Shown: piece after piece, positions 29,745 through 42,259 of the stretch | Numbering within the stretch: the first letter of the stretch is position 1 | Layout: each line of letters opens with the position of its first letter | DNA from: Sinohyriopsis cumingii | Lineage: Eukaryota > Mollusca > Bivalvia > Unionida > Unionidae | Length of the DNA stretch: 64,000 nucleotides | Direction of reading: 5' to 3' | NCBI GenBank assembly: GCA_028554795.2 | Contig: CM068830.1 | Span: 49,156,855 to 49,220,854 of the forward strand | Position numbers and translations under genes: made by a program | Notes under the pieces: model-generated | Told to the model about the DNA's origin: nothing | Databases searched by the model: none | Seen by the model: the letters and a program-made list of their open reading frames with translations, nothing else

Positions 29745-31107
29745 TTTCCACTGGGGCATCAACGACTCTAATTCGACCACTACACCTTCAAGTAACATTG
29801 CCTTGTCACTGAGTATGACCGCGATTGCTCTGAAATTAACACCACCACATGTATTCACGCTGGCCCTGAAGTGTATATCAATAACAGATTGTTTGGATAA
29901 ATCAAGATGCTCCAGCGAAAAGTAATAAATCAGATACAGATTTCTAACTGCGATATTTGTAAACCAGTATCTAAGTTTTGATCACGTCCCATAAACTTCA
30001 TTAACCGATGTTATGCACGCGCTATATGATTGTTTTCAAAATTCAGTAGTATGTTTTCTGTTGGTTTTTGTTGTCCGTGTATCCGTAAAGAATCCTCTCG
30101 GTAACACCCAGTTTGTCAAATATCATATGGGAGCGAGTTTGTGAGTTTACTCGTTCATAATTCTGAAAAGCAACAAATATATGTCGTAGTGCAGAAACAC
30201 TTTGCTGTGATGCTACATGCCATGTAAATTGACCGTTAATATCAGTTTGTATACTACCTGTGGTTATTGTCAACTAGGACAACAGAGACGTACCGCCTGT
30301 GTCCATAAAAGATAATAGTCGCTGTTCTTATGCGATCGTTGGAGTCATTACCGGCATCCACAACGAAAATTTTGTTAGGATTACTTTAGCAGCATCACCG
30401 GCAGGTCTCCATATAGCGTCGACGTCGATAGCCTTTCTCACAAGAGCAACTGTGTCTTTAGCTCCAAAGATAACTTTTCTAACATTTCTGCAAAATCCAA
30501 AGATATGAGATAATGGAATCGCGCATGAAAAATTTCTACGACCTCCCTCCAACATTGCTCGGCGTGTTGTAAATCCTAGGTTAAATTCTAGATTACTATT
30601 ATGAACCGCCAGCCACACTTCTGCGTCGTTGTTATTGGCAAAATTTCTTGGCCGTCTTATATTATACTGTCTGCTGTCTGGGTGATCAGAAGTGTCTTTC
30701 ATAAACATCACTGTAGGGCCTGCTGATTTTGTATAATCATCAGAGTATCTTGCCAATCCTATTATTGTTGTAGCAACGTCAACATCATTCTGAGATGTCT
30801 CGATGTTCTTTCCATCGATCATATAGGTGGCACTATCAAACAATGCCATGATGCCGTTGTTGACAAAACCAACTCGAACTTCATTTGCATATACAGTATC
30901 ATCTGTTTATATAATTTCACCTTTTACCTCAATAAAAGCCTTAGCGGGTAAATAATATCTACAGGTAACATGAACTTGCAGTTCAATTCTTCCACGCTGA
31001 TTTGGTAGTCGTGCGTCATAAGAATAAAATTGATAATCACGTACAGATTCATCTTTAAGGACAGGTGCTTCCCTGTCAAATGCTGTGTCGGATATGCGCT
31101 TAAACAT
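29745..31107 (-). pseudogene. Major capsid protein (E2), broken
   Basis: Starts MFKRISDTAFDREAPV at 31107. Large matching blocks to E1: SVRDYQFYSYDARLP, ALFDSATYMIDGKNIETS, CAIPLSHIFGFCRNVRKVIFGAKD, FTWHVASQQSVSALRHIFVAF and SHMIFDKLGV. The last shows a single copy of the 8-bp motif duplicated in E1. Frames change near 30900, 30310, 30035 and 29870. Confidence 0.85.
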
Positions 31108-31118
31108 TTTTATTATAA

Positions 31119-31595
31119 TTATTTTCGTCTAACACGAGGATTACCCCTTCGGGAAACTCCGCTTCCAGATATTAAAATTGAAATAGTATGCCCTGCCTCA
31201 CTGGGTCCTTGATCTGCTAGCGATGCCAGTTTCTGATTTGCAGCTTGATTTATTATTTTACTGACATTTGCAGGCATAACTTCAGTGCTTGGTAATTTCA
31301 CTGGTTGTGGTCGGACCGCTTGCTGTCTCCGTATTAATCGTGCTAGTCTTTCTTTGATTGCCGAGAACGCCTTACCAACAACGTTGACGATTGCACCAGG
31401 AGCTTTTTCACGAACAAGGTCAATAGCTTTCATTGATAATTGTTTTGCAACAAGTGCTACTGTTGGAGCTAACCTTCTGAATAATCCCTGAACAACATTA
31501 CCAAACCCATCTCCGTAAATCGCCGAGTAGGTTGGTAATCGTGAGTTTATTGCTCTGACTATCACAGGTCCACGCTGGCTATTGTGTATGATCAT
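31119..31595 (-). CDS. pX/pVI-like minor core protein (E2), still open
   Basis: 158 aa, the only sizeable open E2 gene. Basic start (HNSQRGPVIVRAINSRLPTY), GDGFGNVVQGLFRRLAP amphipathic region, alanine-rich helix, RRQQAVRPQPVKLPST linker, arginine-rich end. The 3' half differs from E1. Being open in a dead element may be chance, as it is short. Confidence 0.65.
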   Translation of the reverse strand: MIIHNSQRGPVIVRAINSRLPTYSAIYGDGFGNVVQGLFRRLAPTVALVAKQLSMKAIDLVREKAPGAIVNVVGKAFSAIKERLARLIRRQQAVRPQPVKLPSTEVMPANVSKIINQAANQKLASLADQGPSEAGHTISILISGSGVSRRGNPRVRRK

Positions 31596-31634
31596 CTCAT
31601 TTTACTTGCTATTTATCTAATCATTGTAACAACT

Positions 31635-32720
31635 AGTCACTCAGTGAAGGTCGTCAACGAGCCCACCAATAAGTTCTCGGTAAACGCTAATATCCATGAT
31701 ACCACCTGTAAATAATCGCTGACAAATATCAGACGCTTCATTGATTATTTCCGGAGAATTATTACCAGCTCGTTTTCCTCCTGTAAGAACTTCTAGTCGT
31801 TCTACGTCATTGAGAATATTGCTGGGACAAGTGACAAAACACTTCCTGTAGAAAAACTACTTCCTGTAGATGCATCGTAAAACTCTTCTCCTGGATCTCC
31901 ATATAGTATATAAAAGTCATCATCTGTTTCCGTTTGTTACAATGGAGGAGGAAGCTGATAGGGAGGATCTTGCTTAAGAGGTTGTCGCCGCATTTTTGTG
32001 TTCTTTTTCTTCTTGTTTCCGTTCCCTTTCTCTTTGTTTCTGTTCCCTTTTTTTTTTGTTTCTGTTCTATTTCTTGTTCTTTTTGTGTTTTGTTATAACC
32101 ATTTTCTCCTTCTGAATAAACTTTATAATCAATATTTTCTTTGTCTATATGATCAACATTTTGATCTATTTTAAACACCCAGTCGTTCCATGTACTACTA
32201 TCTTCTTGTTTAGCGTATTCGGGTTTTAAAAACTTGTCTCTTCAATGATAATTTTCAGCAGCAAATTCACCCAACTTGGATTTTTCCTGTCTAGTTTTCA
32301 ATTTATGTTTTTGTATTTCTTGTATACCCTCTTTAGTAAATTTTTCCCTAAAATCAACTCCCTTTTTTCCCTTTTTTTGGTTTTTTCACCAACAGCACCG
32401 TCAGGTGTTTCTTCACCTTCGTCGACAAGTTGAGGAAATGGTTGAGGTTGTGCGGCGGCTATTTTAGCTGGAAGCTCCTGTAAAATTTGTTCTGCTCGTT
32501 TTAATACTGGAAGAAGACCCTCCTCAGTAGCCGTTGCAACTCTTTCAGTAACTTTTGTAACATGTTTAAATAACTGTTCTGAACCTTCAGCGTATTCAAC
32601 TTGGCCTTCTTGCCGTTCTTGTAGGTTTTTTCTGAAAGAATCTTTCACGGGGAGAAATTTCTCAATGGCTTCTAGTCGCTCTCGAGCTAATCGGGCAGTG
32701 TAAGATTCTGGATGAAACAT
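31635..32720 (-). pseudogene. First structural-region gene (E2)
   Basis: Starts MFHPESYTARLARERLEAI at 32720, matching EPHSARIAREQLAAV of E1, and continues without the E1 frameshift to about 32300. The rest is in pieces, with a K/E/Q-rich stretch near 32.0-32.1 kb. The conserved end (GGKRAGNNSPEIINEASDIC) lies at 31.64-31.80 kb. Confidence 0.75.
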
Positions 32721-32735
32721 TATTTGATATAACAA

Positions 32736-32912
32736 TTTTTAATTAATAGCAGCAACGAGGGCGAAGTCTCCTATTCGGCACTAGATTGGAAAATCTTTCG
32801 CTACGATTTTCCAGGCACGTTAATTTCGAACCTTTTTTTGCGATTTCCACGAAGGCGTATTTATTGAAATAGAGAGTGAGTCAAATAGAGTCTGTTCGCC
32901 CTCTTTGCTGCT
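32736..32912 (-). repeat. E2 right terminal inverted repeat
   Basis: Reverse complement of 2055-2231 (ends TTTGCTGCT). It is followed at once by the target copy AAGGA (32913-32917). Confidence 0.9.
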
Positions 32913-32917
32913 AAGGA
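32913..32917. repeat. E2 target-site duplication, right copy (AAGGA)
   Basis: Identical to 2050-2054; lies within the D gene interrupted by E2. Confidence 0.85.
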
Positions 32918-33087
32918 GAAGATGGCGAAGGCATTGGTACCGGAACAAGAAAGAAAATAGACTAAATCCCAATTAAAATCGACCTCTTCTGGAAGTAAGC
33001 CTGTGCTGACTTTGGTAGCCATTGCTATTTCATCGCTTCTCGTCTCCACGGCCAGTGCACCCCAATTCACTTCTTAGTTTCAGTCAT
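32918..33087 (-). pseudogene. 5' part of small coiled-coil gene disrupted by E2
   Basis: Starts MTETKK at 33087 and then stops; a second frame gives WGALAVETR...STGLLPEEVDFNWDLVYFLS, matching WGAPAGETAQGNPDLLSEEVHWDFVDFLTS of E3. The reading continues to the E2 target site and resumes at 2049 on the other side. Confidence 0.85.
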
Positions 33088-33300
33088 GTTTGAAAAGTGT
33101 TTCGCATGGATTGACAGCACACGGACGCTAGCGCATCTATATAGGGGATTTGACGTAACAGTCCGCTCTCTTCGGAATGGAAGACTGACTCCGTGTTGTG
33201 ACTGAATTTTGTAACGCGTGTTTGGATTGGTGAATAAACTTCCACTATAAATAACCCCGCTCAGTTCATTCCCTTCACCTGTTCTCGTCACAAGCTGTGG
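33088..33300. promoter_or_regulatory. Conserved divergent promoter region of element D
   Basis: Aligned with 60180-60398 of E3: TATATAG at 33138-33144 (serving the leftward gene), TGACTGAATTTTGTAACGCG, GGATTGGTGAAT and TATAAATA at 33245-33252 (serving a rightward gene). These blocks are better preserved than the adjoining code. Confidence 0.6.
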
Positions 33301-33473
33301 ACGAAGTGCCCGTTATTGTAATCAGAGGGAAATTTAGAATTTTCGCGCCTTTTCACCTTTCATCTTCCGTCTTGAACTGCAGTGACTATCTGTGAAGAGA
33401 ATAGTGGAAAAGAAGTACCTGTGTGGATAGGGAGAAGAAACAAAGTAGGGTAACTTCTAAATATCTCTCTTTA

Positions 33474-33535
33474 CACACACGCATACACACATACACACAT
33501 ACACACACACACCCACACACACACGCGCGCGCGTA
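33474..33535. repeat. (CA)n/(CG)n microsatellite
   Basis: Interrupted CA-rich tract ending CGCGCGCG, in the LINE 5' region. Confidence 0.9.
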
Positions 33536-33630
33536 ATAGTTGCCTTAATCCTATCAATAATAATCCTTACAAATTTAAAACAGTAGAGTGTTTTGTTTTA
33601 GAAATAGAAACTTGGAAACAAAATAAAAAA

Positions 33631-34208
33631 ATGGCAAAAGCGCCCACCAAATTTATCAGAGGAGAAGACCTCCTTAGAGAATTTTTCAGGACTGAAGAAG
33701 AGGAAATAGAACAAGGCAAATTATTTAAAGCCTATATAGACCAGATATAGACCAGTGGTCTCTAGCCATTGATCTCTCCACCCACCCCATCACAAGATTG
33801 GTGGAGAAGAAATTTACGGAGATATTTGTCTGCAAATTTCCTAAGGAGATTCTCTTGGAAGTATTCCAAGAGGGTTTTCATAAAAGAACAGGAATAAAAC
33901 CCATAGGGATAAGAAGAGACTCGTATAAAACCTTCCCAGGACTATTCAATGGCAAGATAGTAGTTAAGGTAGAAGCTAAAGATGCTCCCAAAATTCCAGA
34001 AATATTTAACATTTATGGCATTTTAGTGCAAACCTGGTATTATGACTGCCAACTGTCCGGGGCTTGTGGAAAATGTGGCGCGATGGGCCATATAACATGG
34101 GGATGCAAACGACCCAAACAACAGCCACAACGAAACAACACAAAAACATATGCGCATGCAGCAACACAAAACAATAGAACCAGAAAACATGGAGGACGTG
34201 TTTTTTGA
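33631..34208 (+). pseudogene. LINE ORF1 (gag-like, CCHC knuckle)
   Basis: Begins MAKAPTKFIRGEDLLREF at 33631 and changes frame near 33745 to VEKKFTEIFVCKFPKEILL. One CCHC knuckle, CGKCGAMGHITWGC, lies at about 34065, followed by a Q/N-rich tail. Typical nucleic-acid-binding ORF1 of a LINE. Confidence 0.8.
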
Positions 34209-34863
34209 TGAAAATTCAATACCACAGGAAATAAATACTCAGCAATAGGACTTGACACAAACAACATCGGTAATAACTACAATAACACAAGAAACAACAC
34301 TGCTGGAGAAACAATGACAATAACATCACCAGATGAATAGCCTTAAAAAGAAAAGGGGATATAAACAGTACAGAATGCAGAAGAAACACAACAAATGACA
34401 ACAACACAACCTAATGAACAACACAAATTAATCAACAGATACAAAATGAAAGAGAGCAGACATCTGAAAGTGAGGAAACAAACACCCCAAAAACAACAGC
34501 AACAACAAAGAAAGCCAAGAAAAAAGGAGATCACACAAATCCCACAACTAATTCCTAGTCTGCAACAAGAAACAACCAAGAAAGCCACATTACAAAGCAG
34601 CAAGAACAAAGTACCCCAGGACACCCACTCTGCTACACTAATCCAACCAATCCAAACAATCAGAAAAAATGCCTCAGATAAAATGACTAAACCAAATGTA
34701 GGAAAAAGCAAAGCCCAAAACAGACAGCAAAACCAAGTGGAAAAAACAAAGCACTCACCAAAATGAATCCACATAAGACAAAACACAATAGTGTTTAACC
34801 ATAGATAGACAGTACAAATAACAAATAATTAAATTAAGAAGATATAAACTCAAAAACAAAAAA

Positions 34864-37800
34864 ATGGATAAAGAGGAAAAATTAAAAATCATAACAATTA
34901 ATGTAAATGGTCTTGATTTTGAAAAATCAATAATCTTTAATTCAAATAATTAACTCTTATGATATCATTTTTCTACAGGAAATATATAACATAAAACAAA
35001 AACTAATACAACACATAGAAGAACAACTCAATGCAATATGTATTATAGACAAAGATACAAATAACCCGTTTTCAGGAGTTGGAATAATTATTAATAACAA
35101 AACACTACAAAACAATTGGAAATTAATGCAAGTACCAATTGAATGCAAAGGTAGAGTCATACATATCTACAGAAATAAAACAAATGTTATTAATGTTTAT
35201 GTCCCCCCCCCCCATACAAAAAGAGCATTTCTTCATAGATTGTCTAATTATACACATGCATTTAATCTAGATAACTTAATAATAATTTGAGACTTTAACA
35301 CCATAACCAGTGACCTTGAAAACAAGGTATCACCAGACGGGAAAAAGAATTTACACTAATAATGAAAGGTATTATACAAAATCACAATTTAATAGACACT
35401 TACAGATTTTTGCACCAAACTAAAGTAGAATACACACATATGACAGAATTTATAGCTTCAAGAATAGACCACTCATATGTAACAAAAAATCCACAAAATT
35501 GTATTATAAACAGTAAAATTTTAGAAGAAACAATATCTGATCATAAAGCCATAACGCTTGAAATTAAAATATTATCCTCAACCAAATGGGGAAAGAATCG
35601 CTCGAAATTAAACAACTCAATACTAAGTTTACCAGAATATCAAGAATAAATCAATAACGTTTCTAACAATTTCAAAGGAGATACTATTTATGAACTGTGG
35701 GAACAGATCAAACAAGAATACAAAAGAATTAATCAAAATTGCTCAAGAATGCAAGCCGAAAATTATAAAAATTATTGAGACAAAGTGTATTAAAAATAAA
35801 TGATAACATTATAGAACAGGAAGAAAAAAACAAATGAAAAAAAGCACTTGAAGAAATAAATTAAATAAGAACTAAAGGAGAAAAAATAAGAAAAAATAAG
35901 AGCAGGTCTCTTTCAAGATATATATATAATATAGGAAAAGGTATATATAAAAGAGAAGAAATTAGGAGAGGAATGCAAAGAAACATAACTAAGTTAAAAG
36001 ATAGTGATCAAGAAATAGAAGGAAAAGAAGCAATTTTAGAGTATATAATAGACTTTTATGCTAAACTTTATACATCACAAAATATCCCTGAAGAAACAAT
36101 ACCAAATTATACCAAAAAATTACAATTTCCAGTATAAAGTGAAATTAATTAAAATAAATGTGATGACATAATTTCAGAGAATGAAATAAAAAAAGGACTT
36201 GATGAACTCAACAAAGATAAATCTCCAGGTCTTGATGGCTAACAGCTGAATTTTATAAGAAATTCAAAGATTCAATAACACCACTACTAAAATCATAATA
36301 TAATAACATAATTAAGAAAAAGGAAATGACAAAAAGTATGAAAACTGGGATAATACTTTTAATATATAAAAACAAGGATGAAATAACAGACTTGAAAAAC
36401 AGGCGCCCAATATCCTTATTAAATCTTGATTACAAAGTTTTAAGTAAAATTTTAGCAAATCGATTAAAAGCACATCTACAAGAACCTGTTAATACAAATC
36501 AAACATGCGGAGAAAAAGGTAGGAATATTCAAAATAATATTTTGTCTATTAAAACCATAATAGAATACATGGAGTCAAATGATCTGCCAGGTGCACTAAT
36601 TATCTTTGATCAAGAGAAAGCATTTGACAGGACAGAAATCAATTTTATAATACACATACGTCAAAAATAGGGATTTGGATCAGTTTTTATACAGTGGGTT
36701 CAAACACTATACAACAACATTGAATCTATTATACAAACAAATGGGGCTAGAACAAAGCCCTTCCCAATAAGCAGATCAGTAAGACAGGACTGTCCTCTAT
36801 GTTGTTATATTTACTTGGTATTGAAGTACTTCAATTAGCAATAAAATAAAATGAAAATATAAAAGAAATAAACACACCAAATATAAAAAAGAATGCAAAA
36901 CATTCCAGCATGCAGATGGCTGCACTAATTTTATTACAACACATCAGTCCTATCAATATCTAATAAAACAATATGACCTTTTTGGACTTACAAAAATTGT
37001 ACTCAAAAGAAAATGGATAAATAATCATCCAGGAATTCCACAAGAAAATATTAGACAACATGCAAAAGTTTTAGGGGTATATTTACGGCAAAACAATAAA
37101 AGCCTAGATTTAGAACAAATTAAAAATAGGATTATAAAGCACATAGACACATGGAAAAACAGATACTTCAATGTAGTAGAAAAAAACACATTGCTAAAAC
37201 ATACCTATATAATTCTATATGGTATGAGTTCGATGTAATTGACTTTGAATTATACTACATTAAAAAAATAGAAAAGTTAATATACAACTTATTAAGGAAT
37301 AATGGAAAACAAATATTATCTAAAAATACACTCCATAAAGGAAAACACCAAGGGGGACTAAATGTCCCTGACCTAAAAATAAAACAAACAACACACTATA
37401 TAGAAGATTTCAAAAATTTAACTAATGAACCAAAATATTACTGGCAAGCCATCTAATTATATTGGTTTGGTTTCTTAATGTCCCACAGACAAGATATATA
37501 CCAATATAATAAACTTACCAAAATCATCAACCCACCAATTAACGCATATAGACAAGCAAATGCATTAAAAGAATATAGAAATAATAAGGAAATATGGGTA
37601 AAAAAGAATAAGGAGGAAATTTACAATCTTATAAGAGATATAGAATTACCACCAAATAAAACAGAAATACAGAAACCCTACATAATATGGAAAGATGTTT
37701 GGAAAAATTTCGAAAACATTAAGGACCAAAGAATAAAGCCAAAATATTTGAATATATTCATGATGCATGGTGGACTGGAGAAAAAGCATTTTTAAGAAAA

Positions 37801-37950
37801 ATAATCAGAAATAATCCACCAGTATGCAAAACACAATTTGATAATAAAAGACATATTATATTATTCTGTTAAAGATTAGAAATACAGAGAGAAAATATAA
37901 AACAAAAAATAATAAATAAAATAGGTTATTTTGAAGATTCCATCTTAATA
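34864..37950 (+). pseudogene. LINE ORF2: endonuclease and reverse transcriptase
   Basis: Opens MDKEEKLKIITINVNGLDF (apurinic-type endonuclease start). RASRIDHSYV-like residues near 35.46 kb belong to the endonuclease end, and LKNRRPISLLNLDYKVLSKILANRLK, ALIIFDQEKAFDR (catalytic palm) and later a connection region follow at 36.39-36.65 kb. Numerous stops. Confidence 0.8.
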
Positions 37951-38100
37951 TAAACAAATTGAATTAATGATAAAGATTTACATAAAGAAGTAAACAACTT
38001 CATAATTTTATCAGTTGAAACCAGGAAAAGTAAAATATGGCTTACTGAAAATGAATAAATAAATATATACAAAATAACAGAATATGGGAAAGCTGTCGAA

Positions 38101-39229
38101 AGATGAGCTTTCTAAAAAAGAACCGATAACTGTATATTCACAACTAGAATATGGGAAAGATGTTGAAAGACGAGCTATCTAAATAGAACCCATGACTGAA
38201 ATTTCATGGCCATACTCATGGGAAAGCTTAAGCTTTCTAACACACCGGAGAACTCATCACTAGAAAATATAAAAAGGAGGGAGAAAAGAGTGGATAAGCA
38301 TACAGCACGTGGGCCGTGACTAACCATAAGAATAGAAGAAAAATGGGGCGCGGCGATATGCACGGAGCATGGAACCCACGGTAACCTGTCTACCCAACCT
38401 TTTATCCGAATAATCAGAAAAGCACGGATTACCATTGACCAGTTAATAGCACAGTATTATACTGGAGCCGAAAAGACGTCATGACCACTACAATAGCAGT
38501 GGAGAATAATTCCGGACCAGCCTAGACGACGTTCCTGATCTCGATTTGAAAAGGTCGAGCAACACAACACCTTGCCTGGTTGATTGAATCTGGTTCTCAT
38601 TTTGGCTAGAGAACCTATTTGATAAAATATCTTTGTGTTTTGTGTCTACTGACTTGATCTTTTCGGTCGCCTGCATCAAAATTTAAACCCAATTACCTAA
38701 CAGTGACTACACTTTTATTTGTCACTTAGACAATTAGTTAATTTATAATGTTAGGGTTATTTATTATGTACACTTTCTACTAGTTTAATTAGGAATTGTT
38801 AGGAGTTAAGAAAATTACAAGACTTAATTGAATTTGACTCAACTGCACAGGTGGCCTACACAATATTGGTTTTGTTAGGATCCATTAATACAACTGGTTA
38901 AGTACGGGCTGGTTGTTCAGTTACTCTACTGCGGGTAGCCTTCTTGCCGGAATCTTCCCACTTTCCACGTGCAGACATTCGTACACGTGCGAAGATGTGG
39001 AACCATTTCCACCTGCATAAATTAGGTGCCCCAGTGGGACGTCATTGTCGCATACCAATCGCGACTGACGTTACAAACTGCATTGGTTGACACCACAGTG
39101 ATTGGTAAACATATACAACAATTTTAAAATCATGAGTACGTGGGTCCATTCCCTCTCATGAAACAGCCCTTCAGTCAGACCGCATTGGGTCCACACAAAA
39201 AAAAAAAAAAAAAAAAAACCCACAGGAAA
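38101..39229. other. Non-coding spacer between LINE 1 and LINE 2
   Basis: No conserved frame. GAAAGATGTTGAAAGACGAGC-like sequence is imperfectly repeated at 38090-38180, and a 20-base A run lies at 39200-39219. Probably a LINE 3' untranslated region followed by a LINE 5' region. Confidence 0.5.
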
Positions 39230-39871
39230 ATCTGAGAAAACGGAATACAGGGAGGAAACCCTTGAAGAAAAAAAAAACTATTTTGTACTTCTAATTGAAG
39301 ACGAGGGCCCCTCTGAGGACGATGTAACGAAAGAGGAAGACGGCACGGTGGACCTGATTGGATTGAAACCAAAGACGTCAACACCGGCGAACACAAAAAG
39401 AAAGCATCAACACTGCCTCACTAGGCTCCTCCCTGGAAGAGAATCTGAGCTTAGGTGAAACTGATCATAACAAGACACAACAAACAATTTTACCACCTGT
39501 AAGGACGACTTAGTGACGACAAGGAAAGAAAAGAAAAACAAGCAGACAAATGACAGGGAAACGAGATAGACGAAGAAAATGCATCAGATGAGTCACAAAA
39601 TGAAACTGACATGGACGTTAACTTAGAAACAGAAAACAAAGAGGAGACTTACAAAACAAAGGATGAAACGAATATAAATGTAGAAGACGAATTAAAAATC
39701 GAAGAGATAACCGAGGAGGAAATACAAAGATCGAAAGAGGCTCTGGAAAAAGACCAGAGCCTTACTAGTACACAATAATACATGCAATCTATCATACTTT
39801 ATAAACATAATACAATTAGATAAATAGTACAATACAAGTGATGCGGCACCTGGTTAAGTGTAGACTCGAAA

Positions 39872-40185
39872 ATGGAAGAAATAAACTTCCGAATCGCTAC
39901 TATTAACAGCAATGGAATAGACAAAGCTAAAGCAGACAAAATAAGCAAAGAAACAAACTTTGATGTTATTTGGATACAAGAAACACACAATATAATTACA
40001 CCGGAACTCAAATACTTCATAGAGGACAAATTAAATGGAATAGTTTTATGTAACGATTTTATAAATAACGACACTAGAGTGGGGTTGCAACAATTATAAA
40101 AAATAAACAGGGAACCAGTTTGGAAAAGTTTGATGGAGAATTTTTTAAGGGACGCCTATTACACGAAAAAATACAAAACTGGCAC

Positions 40186-40259
<74 letters not shown>

Positions 40260-41800
40260 AGCAAATAGAAGTAAGAAATTAAATATTATTGACAATATTA
40301 AAAACTGGAGATCAATATCACTTTTGAATACGGATTGCAACATTTTGAATAGTTTGAATAGGATCTTAACAAATAGGGAGAAGGGTGGAATAAATAAAAT
40401 AATAAATGTGAATCAAACTTGTGGAGGAAAAGGACGGGATATTCAAAGCAATATTTTAAACATTAAAACAATAATAGATTACATAAATGAAACAGGCACG
40501 AAGGGTGCTATGGTATTCTTCGACCAGGAAAAAAGCTTTCGATCGATTAGAACAAAACTATATGCAGAATTACTAAACAAATTTGGCTTCGGACCGAACT
40601 TCCGAAAATGGACCGAAATCCTATACACAGGGATAACCTCATGTGTCCAGGTAAATGGAAAATGCACGAAAGAATTCGATATACAACGATCAGTGAGGCA
40701 AGGGTGCCCACTATCAATGATAGTATACGTAATGGTAATTGAAATTCTAAGTCATAAGATAAGAAACAACCCAGAAATACAAGGAATACAAATACCAAAT
40801 CTAAAAGAAGAATTTAAAATGCTCCATTATGCTGGCGATTGTACGAACTTTATAAGAGGGGGAAAATCTTGCAAACACCTAGAAGAAGAATTTTAAAAAT
40901 TTGGAAAAGAGTCGGGTTCAAAAATAAACCACGACAAGACTGAAATTCTTAAAATAGGCAACCGGAGAGACAACCATCCTGACCTCCCTCCTCACCTACT
41001 GAGAGATATGGTAAAATCTCTAGGGGTCCACTTTTGGTAAAACTATAGAAAAACTGCAAGCATATAATCAACAAAATAAGAGAAAATGCGAAAATCTGGG
41101 CCCTAACGCCATTATGCATCATGGAGCGGGCCCAAGTGGCCAGAATATACTTATTTTCAAACATCAATTACACAATTAAATCAATCGATATGGATAATAA
41201 AATTATAAACACACTTGATAACGAAATTATAAACTATATATGGGACTATAAAACACACTTCATCGAAAAAGAGACTTTACATAGAGCAAGAGGTAGAGGG
41301 GGATTGGGACCGCCAAGTCCCCTACTACTGAAATTAACCGATATAAAAAATAGGTCTAAAAAGTGCGACCTGAGCCTCTTACGGTGTGGAAGGCACTGTA
41401 TATCTACTAGTTCCGCTTCACTATGAGAAGCCGACCGGAGATATACAGAAACAATATAAAAAACTGAAGTGCCACGTAAATTTAGATATATAAAAGATAT
41501 ACTTTTAAAATATAGGGATAAGACAGAGTTATAGCAAATAGATAGAAAAAAAGAGTTATGATTGATCAGAGAAGATGTAACTAAAAGAATAAGATGTAGA
41601 GTAGAACAAGAAAACTGGTAGATCAACTGGGGAAGAACTTGAAAAGATTGGGAGAAAATAAGATCTGTAAAATCACAAAGTATTATATTTAAATATCTAC
41701 ACAACGCCTGGCTTACAGGCGAAGAAGATGTCAGACGTCGTTTGATTAAGATAATACCGAAATGCCCTTTATTTAAAACAGCAAACTTTACCAAGCTACA
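39872..41800 (+). pseudogene. LINE 2 ORF2 (endonuclease-reverse transcriptase), deleted
   Basis: Endonuclease codons run 39872-40099; reverse transcriptase resumes at NWRSISLLNTDCNILN and shows MVFFDQEKSF, QRSVRQGCPLSM and MLHYAGDCTNF (the YADD-like box reads YAGD, so inactive). The region between, which should hold the rest of the endonuclease, is lost and replaced by TA repeats. Confidence 0.85.
40188..40256. repeat. (AT)n microsatellite inside LINE 2
   Basis: Uninterrupted AT run of about 69 bp at the internal deletion point. Confidence 0.95.
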
Positions 41801-41870
41801 TACGTTTGCCCATTGTTATAAAACAAAAAATAATAGGATACTTCTAATTATGGAAATATGTTAAACAAAA

Positions 41871-42259
41871 TACAAATATTAAAGAAACAATATACTATAT
41901 ATAGATGTGGAATATGAACATAAAGTGGTTTTAAAAATAATTGATTACATAATAACAACAATGCTTTCCTGTGGCCAGGTGATAACAATTATAAATAATG
42001 GATGAAATTACAAACTTCTTGTCTTAAAGACCTTTAAAAAAATCATTTTCAATACAGAGTGGGAGATGGGGGAGGATTTTCAGTATTACTGCCCATTAGG
42101 GTGAGTAACACAAAAGCGAGCTGGAGCCCAGCCCACATCTCTCACCTTATAGTATAAAAAAATACGAAACTCAATCACTAATTTTTTAAATATCAAATAA
42201 ATAAATAAAATTTCTCAAAATAACACTATACCAAACAAACTAACAAACACCCCACTGAT
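41871..42259. other. AT-rich spacer, no gene seen
   Basis: Low-complexity AT-rich DNA between LINE 2 and the next retroelement ORF. Confidence 0.5.

Larger units (their letters stand above)
2055..32912. mobile_element. Polinton/adintovirus-like element E2 (interrupted by E1)
   Basis: About 177 bp TIRs at 2055-2231 and 32736-32912 begin AGCAGCA and are flanked by the 5-bp duplication AAGGA. Removing E1 (6388-21393) leaves about 15.8 kb carrying, right to left, the same gene order as E1: helical protein, pX-like, capsid, pX-protease, fibre, membrane protein, penton, small protein, HNH, zinc protein, polymerase-helicase-HNH, integrase, phospholipase, zinc ribbon and ATPase. Almost every gene has frameshifts or stops, and repeats have grown at 24.4-25.0 kb, so the copy is old and inactive. 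Confidence 0.9.
32913..33305. mobile_element. Right piece of decayed element D
   Basis: Matches E3 60.06-60.38 kb: 5' end of the small gene, then its promoter region (TTTTGTAACGCGTGTTTGGATTGG and TATAAATA). Similarity fades after about 33305, where LINE-like DNA begins, so the D terminus itself is not seen. Confidence 0.85.
33306..38100 (+). mobile_element. Decayed LINE retrotransposon 1
   Basis: Contains a zinc-knuckle ORF1, an endonuclease start, reverse transcriptase blocks and a long 3' part, all on the plus strand and all broken by stops. The reverse transcriptase resembles L1/Tx1-type elements. The 5' boundary is estimated from the end of similarity to E3. Confidence 0.75.
39230..41870 (+). 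mobile_element. Decayed LINE retrotransposon 2
   Basis: An acidic ORF1 end (EEITEEEIQRSKEALEKDQ near 39.7 kb), endonuclease start MEEINFRIATINSNGID at 39872, WIQETHNI, then an internal deletion with a TA repeat, reverse transcriptase at 40.29-40.9 kb and a carboxyl-terminal zinc-type region near 41.7 kb (FKYLHNAWLTGEEDVRRRL). Confidence 0.75.

Noticed and set aside
33798..34208. Host zinc-finger gene
   Set aside because: The CCHC knuckle sits in a broken frame directly upstream of LINE endonuclease and reverse transcriptase blocks, so it is LINE ORF1.
34343..34786. Multi-helix membrane protein on the minus strand
   Set aside because: Antisense of the N/Q/K-rich LINE spacer; no conservation and extreme composition.
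40120..40260. Coding potential of the (AT)n run (YIYIYI peptide)
   Set aside because: The peptide is just a translated microsatellite at a deletion point in LINE 2.
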